This document shows positions 54,242-64,000 of a stretch of 64,000 bases of DNA, piece after piece. A program made the position numbers and the translations under genes. Source of the DNA: Archegozetes longisetosus (lineage: Eukaryota; Arthropoda; Arachnida; Sarcoptiformes; Trhypochthoniidae); the NCBI GenBank assembly GCA_018873245.2, contig JAEMBT020000001.1, positions 15,266,220 through 15,330,219 of the forward strand. Reading direction: 5' to 3'. The notes under the pieces were generated by a model. That model saw nothing but the letters and a program-made list of their open reading frames with translations. It did no database searches and was not told where the DNA came from. Within the stretch, counting starts at the first letter, position 1. Each line of letters starts with the position of its first letter.

Positions 54242-57200
54242 TTATGACTTAATTGGTGGTGGTTTGATGTGTGGCTTTGCATTACTTGGCTTCATCTTTG
54301 TTTTCAAATTTATTTTTAGAGCATTCAACACAAACGAAACCATATCTGTCGATTCTTCGATCTAATTAACAAAAACTTGAGATAATTTTAGTTCAGTTAT
54401 ATAGTTTTTGAAGTGTTACATTTTTTGAAACAGGTTTTCCAGCACCATGTCCTGAATTGATATCCACTCTAATCATCAATGGTGTATTAGGTAATTTTTT
54501 CCCAATTCATACTGTAGTTCAGCAATAAATTTGAGGGAATGTGACGGAACCACTCTATCGTCGTGATCGCCTTTGTTTTAGTAGATTTCAAAAGAAATTA
54601 CATTGAATATTTGATAAATATAGTTCAATAAATCTTATTCAGAGTCATTTAGATATTTTAATTACTTACCAGTCATTACGAGCATTGCTGGATATTGTTT
54701 GGTATCTTTCGGTACGTTATGAAGAGGAGAATATCTAAAAGTTTAAACATATAATTATTATAGATTTAAACCTTCAGTTGCAAACAGTTTGCATTGATTT
54801 ATATTACTTGTAAACATATTTGAATTCAGTTTTGTTATCAATTGGATTTCCATAATCATCAATCCAGGCATATCCGATTGTAAACAGTTGAAATCTTAAC
54901 ATATCTAATACACTAAAATCATACAGAATTTGAGAATAGCGTATTTTAGGAAAAGTATAATTGCAGTTTGCGTTCATATTAACGATTATCTTGATTTATT
55001 ATTAGTTCGAGCCTAACAAATGAGTATGAAAGAAATTAGGATATAACTAAATCTAATATCACTTGAGAACACAATAATGTTAGGTTAAACAATAACTTTG
55101 AAAGTTTGGTCAAAATTTTGTACGTTTTAAATGGTCAGCTTTACACTGAGATGCTTGATAGTATTTGTATCAATTGTGCATACTTAGGGTTAGGTCTGTC
55201 CTCGTCACTGTCACCTAACCTTAATTTGACTTAAAGTGAGCTTCATTGGCAACAATACTGTCTAGCATTTCATAATGAAGCCAAAGTAAATGCTAAACTA
55301 CTAAGAACATTGACGAACCCTGCCTATCATATATTTTTAAATATATGATAACATGTTTAATCACGATTTAAAATGTAATATTTTGGTGGGGACCCCACCC
55401 TCCGCCCCCACCGGACTCCCCATTTTAGTCGCCGCCGAGGCTTACTCTTGTTCCTTCAATTCCACGCAGATATTATTCAGAAATTCTGCGGGAATTGGAA
55501 TCTAGGGCAGATATCGTGCGTATCCGAGATACCACAGAACTGTCGATATGCGAGCACAACAACCGACAGTTCTGAGGCTCTGGACACAAGAGCAAGTATA
55601 AGAAGTTACAGCCTTGACACCTTGTTCCTCTCTGTCTATAATATATGATTTTTTGATTTTAAGATTTTTGAATATATGGTATATGGTTTCGATGTAGAAT
55701 TTAACGCTGACTACAAATATGAAAACCATTTTTCGATATCTTTCATATTCACCGAATAAATCTATAATTTATCTCATTTTAAAACGTTAACGGCATCTAA
55801 CACTTAAACTATAAGTTGTACGGAGGTGGGCCTATTGGCAATTTTGATTAGGCTGATGACCTCTATTAAAATATATCATCAGATCCCGAGTGCCAAATTA
55901 GGCGGAATCCCATAGACTTTCCGGCAATGTTCTTTAGGTATAACTTACCCGACTTTAGGTATTGCACAACCAAACAAATCTGGTCTTTGATTACTGGAAG
56001 CGGCTATAAGCAGACCACCATTTGATGCACCATTAATTGTTAACCTAAATTAGAGATTCATAGTGAGTAGTTATACACCCAAACCTTTTATGGTAAACTT
56101 GTTTATAGTGAACACTATTAGCTGCACTAACTCTTTCACTATAAACAGATTATAGTGTATTAATATTTGAGTCAATTGAAAGTCTCAAAACCTGTCCCTT
56201 CGAGTGTAGTTATTTTTGATCAAGTATTCAGCTGCAGACGCAAAATCATCGAAGACATTTTGCTTATTCGTTCGAATTCCCATTTTGTGCCAATTCTCAC
56301 CATATTCTCTTTGAAAAATTTAATATTTATTTGAGTCAAAATGTTAATTCCGGTTCGATTTAATTTCATACCCGCCTCCTGTAGAGATCATTAAACAAAA
56401 TCGATAAATGACTTTTAACTATATTTCCAAAAATACCTCTTATATTGGCTGAAACATAAACACCATTCAAATTGTTTATGAAAAAAGCTGCCATTGGACT
56501 ATATCCTGGTTTAATTGAAATCCCGAAACCTCCGTAACCATAAAGCAGAGTGGGGTTTGAGCCATCAAGTTTTATATTCTTAAACAGCAATCAATTAAAA
56601 TCTGAATTTATATTCGGTTCAGATTCAGTTCTTAAAAATAAATAATTACTTTTCTGCTAACTATAAACATCGGAATGTCTACTGTATTGTCTTTACTTCG
56701 AAAGAAAACTTGTTTTGTTTCGAATTGTGTCATATCCAAACCAGAAATTTTTGATTCACGAAATACCTGTTAAATTAGAAGAAAGACGCACAAAAATAAA
56801 AGAAAAACTATTGAAAATCAGTCAAATCTGTTTCCTTAAGATTTATTAATGAAAGTACAACTAATTTTAACTTAATATAAAGTTATTCAAACTCGGAGTA
56901 AAGTGATTTTTTTATTAGTCCGTCGATAAATTAGTTAAAACACGTATCTATTATTTCGAATAACTTTTAAAAGTCAAATGACAGAAGTTCTTGTCGAAAG
57001 TTCACTTGAAAACTAACTTACTCTGATTGTGTTTTTTTCCACTGAAAGTGTATCGACAAATAATTCCAGGACTAAAGAAAGTATCGACTTTATAAAAGAA
57101 GTCGGTTCCATTTTTTTCACCACTTATTCCTGAAACAGTTCCTAAGGGAATGCCTACAGATTTGATGTATTTTCCATCATAGAGATTGTGAATTTCAATG

Positions 57201-58929
57201 ATATCGTTTACATTTCGCATATAAACAACAACTAATTTATCCTTATTAACAACAATGGCTTGTTCCAATACTTCTGTCTCCCTCTCAGCTAAAATGTTGA
57301 CCCAATTTGACTTAAATGGAAAATAGTTGACAAATCAACAATAAATTCAATGATATTGATATAATTATAAAAATATTCATCAAAATTCCAATAGATTAAT
57401 ATTTGTGAATCTAATTTAAACAAGGACTTACTTCTTCTGGCTTATTGAGATCAACCTTTACTAAACGATAATTCGGGGCATTCCTACTAGTTATTATGTA
57501 AACTTCATTTCCTACACTCGTTATATAATTATAGGCTCCATTTAATTTATCGGTAATCGGTATGAATTTGATTGAGCTTTCACGAGTGATTGGTTTGCCA
57601 TCTAATTCAGCATAAAACCAGGCAGACTCAGATCCTTGTGATGGAAATAAGTGGACATACTTTCCGTCATTGCTCACAACTACCTCTCCACTAAATTAAA
57701 TTGCAGGCAGAATAAAACACTTAATGAAACACTTCTGTTAAATTAAGTATTGATAGATAGAAGGTATGAGAGCTTTTATTTGTTCTTAATTATTCCTAGA
57801 TTATTTTCTCATTTTGTTTATCAATTACTCTGTATTGACCACAACTTACACAAGCCATAAGGGGTGATTTGGGAATGAAGTGATCAAAATGTCTTCCGAT
57901 TGTTTAGTAGACAGCTTGTGATAATATAACTTTTGATTGCGATTCGACTCAGCATCAGTTCCTTCACCACTACCTTGGTGTTCGTCGTATTGCTATAAGT
58001 ATTGCAAATCATAGTAAGTTCATTAAAGTCAATCAATATTTAAATAACTGAAGTACAGCGTAAAAGAAGCCTAAGTTATCATTCGTCCAAACGGGAGACG
58101 AAAATTTGATTCTTGTTAACATTTCATCTAAATCTATTCCAGTTTTAGTATCTTTAATCTTGAATGAAGACCAATCAGAACCACCAGAGCTGATACCATA
58201 GACACAATATTTTCCATTTTTTGAGAAAGATATATGAGTCAATGAAATCGAGCCGTTTTTACTAAGTTGATTTGGATCTATGAATACTTTTGGCTCTGAT
58301 TCGAGTGAATCCATTTGATAAAATACGGACTGGTCTTTGAGCCCAGTATTCTCGAAATAGTAGTATTTCGAGCCATGCTTCGTAGGAATTCCATATTTTG
58401 GATAATTATAAAGAGCTGTAAAACTTTATTTTGCAAATAATGTGAAAGTCAGCACAGGAAAACTGTTTGAACAATACCTCTCTTTTATGCTGTTTCTATA
58501 TAGATTCGATTCAACATAAGGTTTTGTTATAGAATTTTGATCTTTTATGAACCTTTTCGTCTCAGCATTATCTGGATCTTCAAGCCAACGATATGGATCT
58601 TTAACCTGAAATTATTAAATCATTTTTGAACATAAATTTGTTAAGCATTCGAAGTTTTTCCAATTTTTAAACAATCTTTTAGTTGAGGTTTAGTATAAAT
58701 CAATTGCAATAATAAGGTATTTTAGTTGAATAGAGATAGATATAATATTTCATTATTGAACAGCAAGTATTGATTTTGAAAATTTTCAAACTCGTTCACT
58801 TACTATTGTTCCAAAATAATCATCAGATATCGAATCATCTCTTCTAGCATTTGGGTATCTAAAAATTGCTCCGAAAACTTGAATCAAATTTCCAGAATTT
58901 AAAATCAATATAACAAATAGTAGTTTCAT
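54242..58929 (-). CDS. Secreted prolyl oligopeptidase (serine peptidase family S9A)
   Basis: Cleaves after proline in short peptides. Fifteen exons: 58929-58804, 58605-58478, 58423-58057, 57992-57850, 57690-57432, 57310-57022, 56766-56650, 56578-56437, 56378-56372 (7 nt), 56308-56192, 56044-55949, 54912-54808, 54734-54670, 54570-54420 and 54361-54242; about 743 residues (human enzyme 710). Order: signal peptide [20 protein letters not shown], unlike the cytosolic family norm; [20 protein letters not shown]; propeller with [17 protein letters not shown] and [10 protein letters not shown]; hydrolase [26 protein letters not shown], catalytic Ser in GASNGGLL, catalytic Asp in GDHDDRVVP, catalytic His in SGHGAGK; a Lys/Pro-rich tail. 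Two A/T runs break the frame: 57032-57038 (one base too many before VFRE) and 54496-54501 (one too few before the His motif). They cancel in length. A TATA box (58979-58974) would leave a ~20-nt leader. Confidence 0.92.
54913..55948 (-). other. Oligopeptidase intron enlarged by a GC-rich insert
   Basis: At 1036 nt this is several times longer than the gene's other introns (27-300 nt). It contains a hairpin GGGTTAGGT/ACCTAACC (55188-55222), the GC-rich block described next, and another GC-richer patch (55815-55925) with inverted pieces around GGGCCTATTGGCAATT and GCCAAATTAGGC. It probably holds one or more old insertions of unknown type. Confidence 0.5.
55384..55650. other. GC-rich block with a perfect 11-bp hairpin, origin unknown
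   Basis: The block starts at GTGGGGACCCCACCCTCCGC and is far richer in GC than its surroundings. It carries inverted arms CAGAACTGTCG (55535-55545) and CGACAGTTCTG (55564-55574) with an 18-base loop. Short frames are open on both strands (plus 55448-55648, minus 55729-55502), but no domain is recognisable. It is most likely a fragment of a transposable element. Confidence 0.4.
56372..56378 (-). other. 7-nt microexon of the oligopeptidase gene
   Basis: GAGGCGG lies between a CTACAG acceptor and a GTATGA donor. Exon 8 ends ATAAGAG and exon 10 starts AGAATATGG. Only with these seven bases does the conserved NIRGGGEYG motif read in frame. The downstream intron is 63 nt. Confidence 0.75.
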
Positions 58930-60552
58930 TTTCAATTGCAATGCTATTTATGGTTGAAGTAAATTTTGAAAGCTTTATATGTGTTGTATTGATGAAGTAT
59001 AAAACGAGAATTTTGAACTAGCAGGAAAGGTTTAAACTGTTGTTTGATTTCCTAAGTGCTAGTTATCATAATTACAATGCTTAAATAAGAGGAATTTTGG
59101 ATATTAATAGGTTGAGACCCATATCGATAATGTCAATAAACTGTTTATTTGATTTGACTACAAAATAACTAAACTGTTTTAATGGAACAATACTATCATG
59201 AAAACAATTTGTAAGATACTGTGAAAAGAGTGCAAATAAAGTAATTTAAATGTGTTATGCAGATATAAATTCTCTGATTTTAAATCAGTTTTTATTCTTT
59301 TAAAATAGTTAGTCAAACATTTATCTTTAAAATGCTTTATATTTTATGTAATGCTTTACTAACGCTTTCAAGGTTATCACTGTATTAACGTTTGCTATGA
59401 AATGCGGTGAATATTTTAAAAAAATAACAATTCAGATCTATTTTGTTTATATAAGATATGTTAAAAACTTGTAAAGAGAATCAGTCTTCGGGCGGAGGCC
59501 TCGAGGAGAGGACCTCATCATGCCTCTGAGCGAGAGAAAAAGAGTGTTAGAAAGAAGTAAAAATATTTTAAAATGTGAAAACCTTCAAATATGTTTATAA
59601 TATTTTTTGTGTGAATCAATTAACGAAATCACGTCTAAATCTTATGCAATATTTCTATTATATGTTTGTTATTAAATATTATTTTAAATACTTATAATTT
59701 TTTAAGAAAATAAAAGATTGCAATCAAACAAAGTCTAATATTACTAAGATTTTAATAGAACATTTGTTTCAGAGTTCTGGATAAGCAATTAGTTTTATCC
59801 CCAGTTATGCGTTTAGGTTTATGAGCTCGAACCAGAACGGCATAACAAATGATTCATATTGATTCATAGCTTGTTATACTGTATAAATAACTAATCTATT
59901 TTAACTTTAATCAATAATGAGTTATGACTTATAGTGGTCTGAAAATTAGAGAAACATATTAATATACTGCAAAATAAATATCAACAACAATGATAACTTG
60001 TTATTTTTAAGTAGCATATCAATCGTCCTATCAGTTTATATATAAGTTATTATGTAATGTTTCCTGAAATTGATTTCACAAGAAGAAAATTTTTGCACTA
60101 TTGTAAGCGAGCCTTTCTCTTTAAATCTCTATTGAATCCAAGTTCTTCGGTCCCGTAGATTAGGTTCGAATTCGTTTCTCTTAAAGCGATTTTCAGGACT
60201 TAGTATTCATTTGGAGATCTTTTACTGAAAAAACCGTGGTTTTATTTTGAATAAATAGTCTGTCTTTACATCTATTTATTTTATTTTACAGCACAGATTT
60301 CACTAAATAATTGTTTATAAAATTGATTAGATTTAGATTTTATGTGCCAAACCAAAGTTTAATTTGTTTGCACTAAGTATTCATAATGAACAACAATGTA
60401 ATAGTTGCGCGCCTCAGAAATAAAAGTTTGAACTCCAGGATCAAACATAAATCAAACACAATTGAGTTATTGCGATAACTTAAAATCAGATCTTATTCGC
60501 GATTCAAATTTATTAAGTAAGAGATGTCTGATAAGAGTGACACATCTGAAAG
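58930..60552. other. Intergenic stretch between the oligopeptidase and membrane-protein genes
   Basis: Mostly AT-rich with no open frame of interest. The oligopeptidase TATA box (TATAAA on the minus strand, 58979-58974) is at its left end. A small GC-rich patch at 59485-59545 (CGGGCGGAGGCCTCGAGGAG) differs sharply from its surroundings and may be a transposon scrap. Confidence 0.5.
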
Positions 60553-60560
60553 TATAAAAG
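60553..60560 (+). promoter_or_regulatory. TATA box of the membrane-protein gene
   Basis: TATAAAAG 81 nt upstream of the ATG at 60634, matching the promoter layout of the repeat-protein gene at 49.3 kb. Confidence 0.5.
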
Positions 60561-60633
60561 AAGGTCCAGTTCAATTAATTCTTTTGATGATACCTATTTA
60601 AATCACGATCTAACTGATTGGTCCATACTACTG

Positions 60634-61188
60634 ATGACAATTACAACTGCACTATTACTCTATAGTATCATATTCTATGCAATTGGTTTTGTATTTATTT
60701 CCAAAAACAAAATGCGCAACGAATTGATTAATAGAAAAAATAGAGAAATTATTTGGGCTATATTAGGAGCTAAAGTCGAAATTCTAAGAGAATTACCTAA
60801 ATCATCACTTAGGATACGTGGAAGAGGTCAACATATTTGCAGATTCTGCGATGAAGGTTCACAGCTTATCGCGAGATTATTGATAAGAACGTTAACTAAA
60901 TACTCACTTAAATGGTTTGCTTATATTTGTGGACTGATTGCAATACTAGTCAATTACAATCAATATGTTTTCTACTTATTCGGATTAATTTATCTCGTAA
61001 TTGTTGGACTCTCCTTATATTATGATGTTCGTCGTGTTTATGGAAATATGGAGAATAAGTCGTGCGGTTTTATCACAATTTGCAAAATTAATGATCTTTT
61101 AGTTTTGATCCTTATAATATCGAGCTTTTGTTTGTATATTATTTACTTCGTTATCTATTATATTAACGATCGTTTATATCGTTCATGA
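60634..61188 (+). CDS. Unknown protein with four predicted membrane helices
   Basis: Single exon, 184 codons. Hydrophobic helices lie near residues 3-23, 93-107, 111-130 and 153-177. A long basic loop after the first (KNKMRNELINRKNRE, then SSLRIRGRGQHICRFC) contains a CxxxC-like pair at HICRFCDEG. I recognise no family. It has a TATA box upstream and AATAAA downstream (61352-61357). A broken paralogue at 53420 keeps the first helix and the LGAKVEIL segment, which argues that the frame is or was a real gene. It converges with an oligopeptidase fragment at 61.4-62.0 kb. Confidence 0.6.
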   Translation: MTITTALLLYSIIFYAIGFVFISKNKMRNELINRKNREIIWAILGAKVEILRELPKSSLRIRGRGQHICRFCDEGSQLIARLLIRTLTKYSLKWFAYICGLIAILVNYNQYVFYLFGLIYLVIVGLSLYYDVRRVYGNMENKSCGFITICKINDLLVLILIISSFCLYIIYFVIYYINDRLYRS

Positions 61189-61412
61189 CTAGAAAGTTGA
61201 AAAAGATTTTAGCTTGATATTTTGAGTTCTAAGTTTTGAAAGATTATCAATGCTTATGATTTACTTAATTGTAAGTTTGCATTTTTGAAGGCAGAGCTAA
61301 CATTAAAAATACTCAATTAATATTAAATTTACAATTAACTAGAATAATTTAAATAAATTTGAATTGTTTGTTTACTGTTGTACAGTTCGAAAGACAGTTT
61401 GTCAATTTTAAG

Positions 61413-61980
61413 AGTATTTATCACAAATAAGACCATATCTGTTGATTCTTCAATCTATTTTGCAAATAGAAAATGATTTCCGTTTAATATTTTAGTGTCT
61501 CCATAAATATTTACTAAATTTGAAATTGGTTTTCTAGATCCATGCCCTGAATTGATATCCACTCTAATTATTAATGGTATATCAGATAGTTTTTTCCCAA
61601 TTCATATTGCAGTCCAGCTATAAATTTGAGAGAATGTTACGGAACTACTCCATCATCGTGATCCCCTTTATTCTAGTGGACTTCAAAGGAAATATACATT
61701 AAATATTTGATAAGTTAAATCTAATAAATTTATTCAGAATCGTTTCTATATTTCAGATTAAAAAATTTTAATCACCAATAATTATAAGCACTGCTGGATA
61801 TTGTTTGGCATCTTTTGATATCTATTAATTAAAGTTTGAATATATAATAATACTATAGATTCAAATCTTCAGCTGTAAACAGTTTGAATTGATTTATATT
61901 ATTTGTAAACTTGTTTGAATTCAGTTTTGTTATCAATTGGGATTTACACAATCATCAACCCAGGCATATCCGGGTGAATC
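61413..61980 (-). pseudogene. 3' fragment of a second prolyl oligopeptidase gene
   Basis: Corresponds to the last four exons of the gene at 54242-58929, in the same order and orientation. Seen are the last exon (CCATATCTGTTGATTCTTCA), the His/Asp exon (CCATGCCCTGAATTGATATC), the next exon (CTGCTGGATATTGTTTGGCA) and part of a fourth (CAACCCAGGCATATCCG), where it ends abruptly near a satellite. Conserved pieces such as the YSPLHN segment are lost and frames are disrupted, so it is a pseudogene. It carries the same six-T run (61590-61595) as the intact copy. Confidence 0.8.
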
Positions 61981-61994
61981 TTAGCAATCCCTGC

Positions 61995-62340
61995 TCGGGG
62001 TGTTCCTATTGGCCTATATCAACGAGTCATATGTCGTTGGAAAGGTTTCGCCAAGCTGAGTCCAACGATACCATACATGATGACCTGTGACCTCGGGTTC
62101 GCCGACGGGTGACCTTTAATCCCCGACCTATTACAACAATACTTAACCCCTACAACATACATATCGTTGGAAAGGTCTTGACATACAGAGCTCAACGATG
62201 CCATACATGATGACCTGTGACCTCGGGTTCACCGACGGGTGACCTTTGACTTCTGACCTCTGACCGAAATACTTAACCCCTACAACATATATATCGTTGG
62301 AAAGGTCTCTTCCAACTGAATACAATGATAACGCTCATGT
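61995..62340. repeat. 130-bp satellite, about 2.6 units
   Basis: The landmark CGTTGGAAAGGT recurs at exactly 130-bp spacing (62034, 62164, 62294). Units share ATACATGATGACCTGTGACC and CGACGGGTGACCTTT and are GC-richer than their surroundings. Open minus-strand frames of about 60 codons read through the units (for example YVVGVKY, GHPS.NPRSQVIMYGIV). Since 130 is not a multiple of 3 these are probably not genes. The array lies between the oligopeptidase fragment and the Merlin transposase and may belong to the latter's element. Confidence 0.75.
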
Positions 62341-62483
62341 GATCTTGAGACCTATTCAACATAAGTTTTGATTTTCAAATTATATTATCTCCCTATAAGA
62401 TCAAATAATGCTTGTATAATTTACCCTTCTGAGAAGGTATACATATTCATAATTTTCTTTATCTACTTTCCACAGCGTAAGCA

Positions 62484-63832
62484 ATGCGGGTTTCAATATA
62501 CTTTTTAGTCTTTATTATCGCTAACGGTACTTCAGTACCAATTAATGGTGTCCTGCCCTTTTCAGGGCAACACCATAGCGATCCACCATCTTATCAGTCA
62601 GTGAAAAAAGTGACAAGTAATGTTGAATTGCCGTTTTCACGGCACTATTCAATTCCTTCCACCTCTTCGACCGTATTCAATTTACATTTTTTAATTTCAT
62701 TGGTTTTTGCTTTTAGTATTGGTATAATTTTATCATTCATGCTAAGACGTGCACGATCATCTATTGAACCAGACAGTTTTAACTTTTCCACCGTTTTCGA
62801 TTATTTGAACATGTCTAATTTTAACCAAAAGTTTCGTAATGAGAATGATGCCATTGAGTTTTGTGAATTGATGAGTTTACTTCCTAGCCAACTTTCTAAT
62901 CCTAAACCATCTTGTGTTAATCACCCTGATACTGAATGCATTATTATGAAAGCTCAAAGAGAAAAATTGCATTGGATATATAGCTGTCCAATTTGTCGAA
63001 AATCTATTAGTCCTACTTCATGGACATTCTTTGAAAGTTCTAAACTTTCGATAAGAGAAACATTGCGCATTGTATTGGCATTTGTAGCTGAGCTTACTAA
63101 TCAACAAGCGGCAATTGAGTGTCATGTTGAAAAAATACAATTTCAAATTGGTATTCTGCTTGTAGAAAAGTTCAAGAGGTCATCTTATCCCAACCTGGAC
63201 GTAAAATCGGAGGTCTATATGATGAGGATGGCAAAATATTCAGTCATTTTGTCGAAATCGACGAAACTCACATTGTTCATCGTAAGTACAAGCGAGGCAG
63301 AATGTTAGAAGGAGAAAAACATATTTGGGTCGTAGGTGGGACATGCAGATTAACAAAAGAGGCATTCATGTTTCGAGTCCCAAATAGAACAGTTTCGGTT
63401 ATTGACTGTTTAGTTAGAAACTATGTTGAGCCAGGTTCAATCTTAGTTACCGATTCAGCTGCAGTTTATAAATACATTTCACTTAGGCAACATCATTTGT
63501 TTGACCATTATAGTGTCAATCACAGCCTTCATTTTGTCTGTCCAGATGATAAACAAATACACACTCAAAATATTGAAAGCCGTTGGGCACAATTGAAAAA
63601 AATATTAAAACTTATCGCTCAAACAAATACATTGACCAATTCATTTCTCAATATTTATACAAATTTGCTCATTTTAAGAATAGAAAAAAAGTACAGTTAT
63701 GGTCAAAGATTTAAACATTTTCTGAAAGATGTCGTTAAAGTTTATCCTGGACCTGCTCTTTATTTAGATAGACTTACTCTTCATCGTCCACCATTATATC
63801 ACGATACATTCCAAGATTCGAATCAAGAATAA
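62484..63832 (+). mobile_element. Merlin-type (ISXO2-like DDE) transposase with N-terminal membrane segment, one frame break
   Basis: The C-terminal part is a clear Merlin/ISXO2-like transposase: a Cys-containing N-terminal segment (CVNHPDTECII, WIYSCPICRKSISPTSWTFF), then VEIDETHIVHRKYKRGRM with the first catalytic Asp, WVVGGTCR, GSILVTDSAAVYKYI with the second Asp, VNHSLHFVCPD and HTQNIESRWAQLKKIL with the Glu. The first frame (62484-63308) and second frame (ending 63832) overlap. Family alignment places a single frame change near 63175-63205, so this copy is probably inactive unless the change is a consensus error. Unusually, the first ~105 codons add a signal peptide (MRVSIYFLVFIIANGTS), two LPFS repeats and a membrane helix (FLISLVFAFSIGIILSFML) before RRAR. 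I did not find the terminal inverted repeats with certainty. Confidence 0.85.
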
Positions 63833-64000
63833 GATTCGAATTCTGATTAACGGAAAAATCAAGGTGTATTGAACTCATCGCCCCGTTTTAAGGGCGAAGG
63901 GAGGGAACAGGCGGTGCCTTGTGGGACAGTTCCCCAGGGCGCTCAACAGTGAAAACCTTCGTTTTGTTTTTAGTCTCAAAGTGATATGAGTGTTATTATT
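63833..64000. other. GC-richer tail after the transposase
   Basis: Contains a small stem TCGCCC/GGGCGA around 63879-63898 and GC-rich runs, unlike host DNA nearby. It is probably the 3' noncoding part of the Merlin element, which may continue beyond the window. Confidence 0.4.

Noticed and set aside
62019-62325. Two 60-codon minus-strand frames with similar sequence
   Set aside because: They translate satellite units. The 130-bp spacing shifts frame between units, so similarity reflects DNA repetition, not coding constraint.

Overview
The window is AT-rich animal nuclear DNA. The introns that break up its conserved genes are mostly 59-90 bases long, with GT-AG ends. One gene, however, is spread over 28 kb by introns of up to 11 kb. 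Interstitial TTAGG-type pentamers (near 14.7, 21.5, 38.6 and 43.1 kb), an insect/chelicerate-style neuroligin and a Mi-2 chromatin remodeller point to an arthropod. Compact introns and AT richness suggest a small-genome chelicerate such as a mite, but this is inference and no species can be named.

Layout. 1-3.4 kb: no recognised gene. 3.4-9.6 kb (+): Mi-2/CHD4 ATPase of the NuRD complex in seven exons, with an extra third PHD finger. 11.6-39.4 kb (-): a complete neuroligin in ten exons, from signal peptide to a PDZ-type C-terminus. Its introns hold a short hAT element with a perfect 8-bp target duplication, three of four copies of a ~220-bp MITE family, and TTAGG-like arrays. 39.4-49.3 kb: intergenic, with the fourth MITE copy, a weaker hAT-like MITE and simple repeats. 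49.4-61.2 kb: small, mostly TATA-driven genes for secreted or membrane proteins. These are a 19-residue-repeat secreted protein, a decayed Tyr-rich gene, a stand-alone 5'-nucleotidase C-terminal domain, a secreted prolyl oligopeptidase (15 exons, one of 7 nt) and an unknown four-helix membrane protein. 53.4-54.9 and 60.5-62.0 kb are two copies of one duplicated block, each keeping a different gene intact. 62.0-64.0 kb: a 130-bp satellite and a Merlin (ISXO2-like DDE) transposase whose frame begins with a signal peptide and a membrane segment.

How they fit. Mi-2 and neuroligin are conserved single-copy-type genes arranged 3' to 3'. The 49-61 kb cluster looks like lineage-specific gland or gut genes. 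The adjacency of a Pro-containing tandem-repeat secreted protein and a secreted prolyl oligopeptidase is worth testing as a precursor/protease pair, but only position and sequence type support this.

Quality note. Mi-2 and the oligopeptidase each need two small corrections, all in A/T homopolymer runs, to give otherwise full-length, family-typical proteins. Neuroligin needs none. Homopolymer consensus error is the simplest explanation. All exon boundaries were read by eye from reading frame, family similarity and GT-AG signals.
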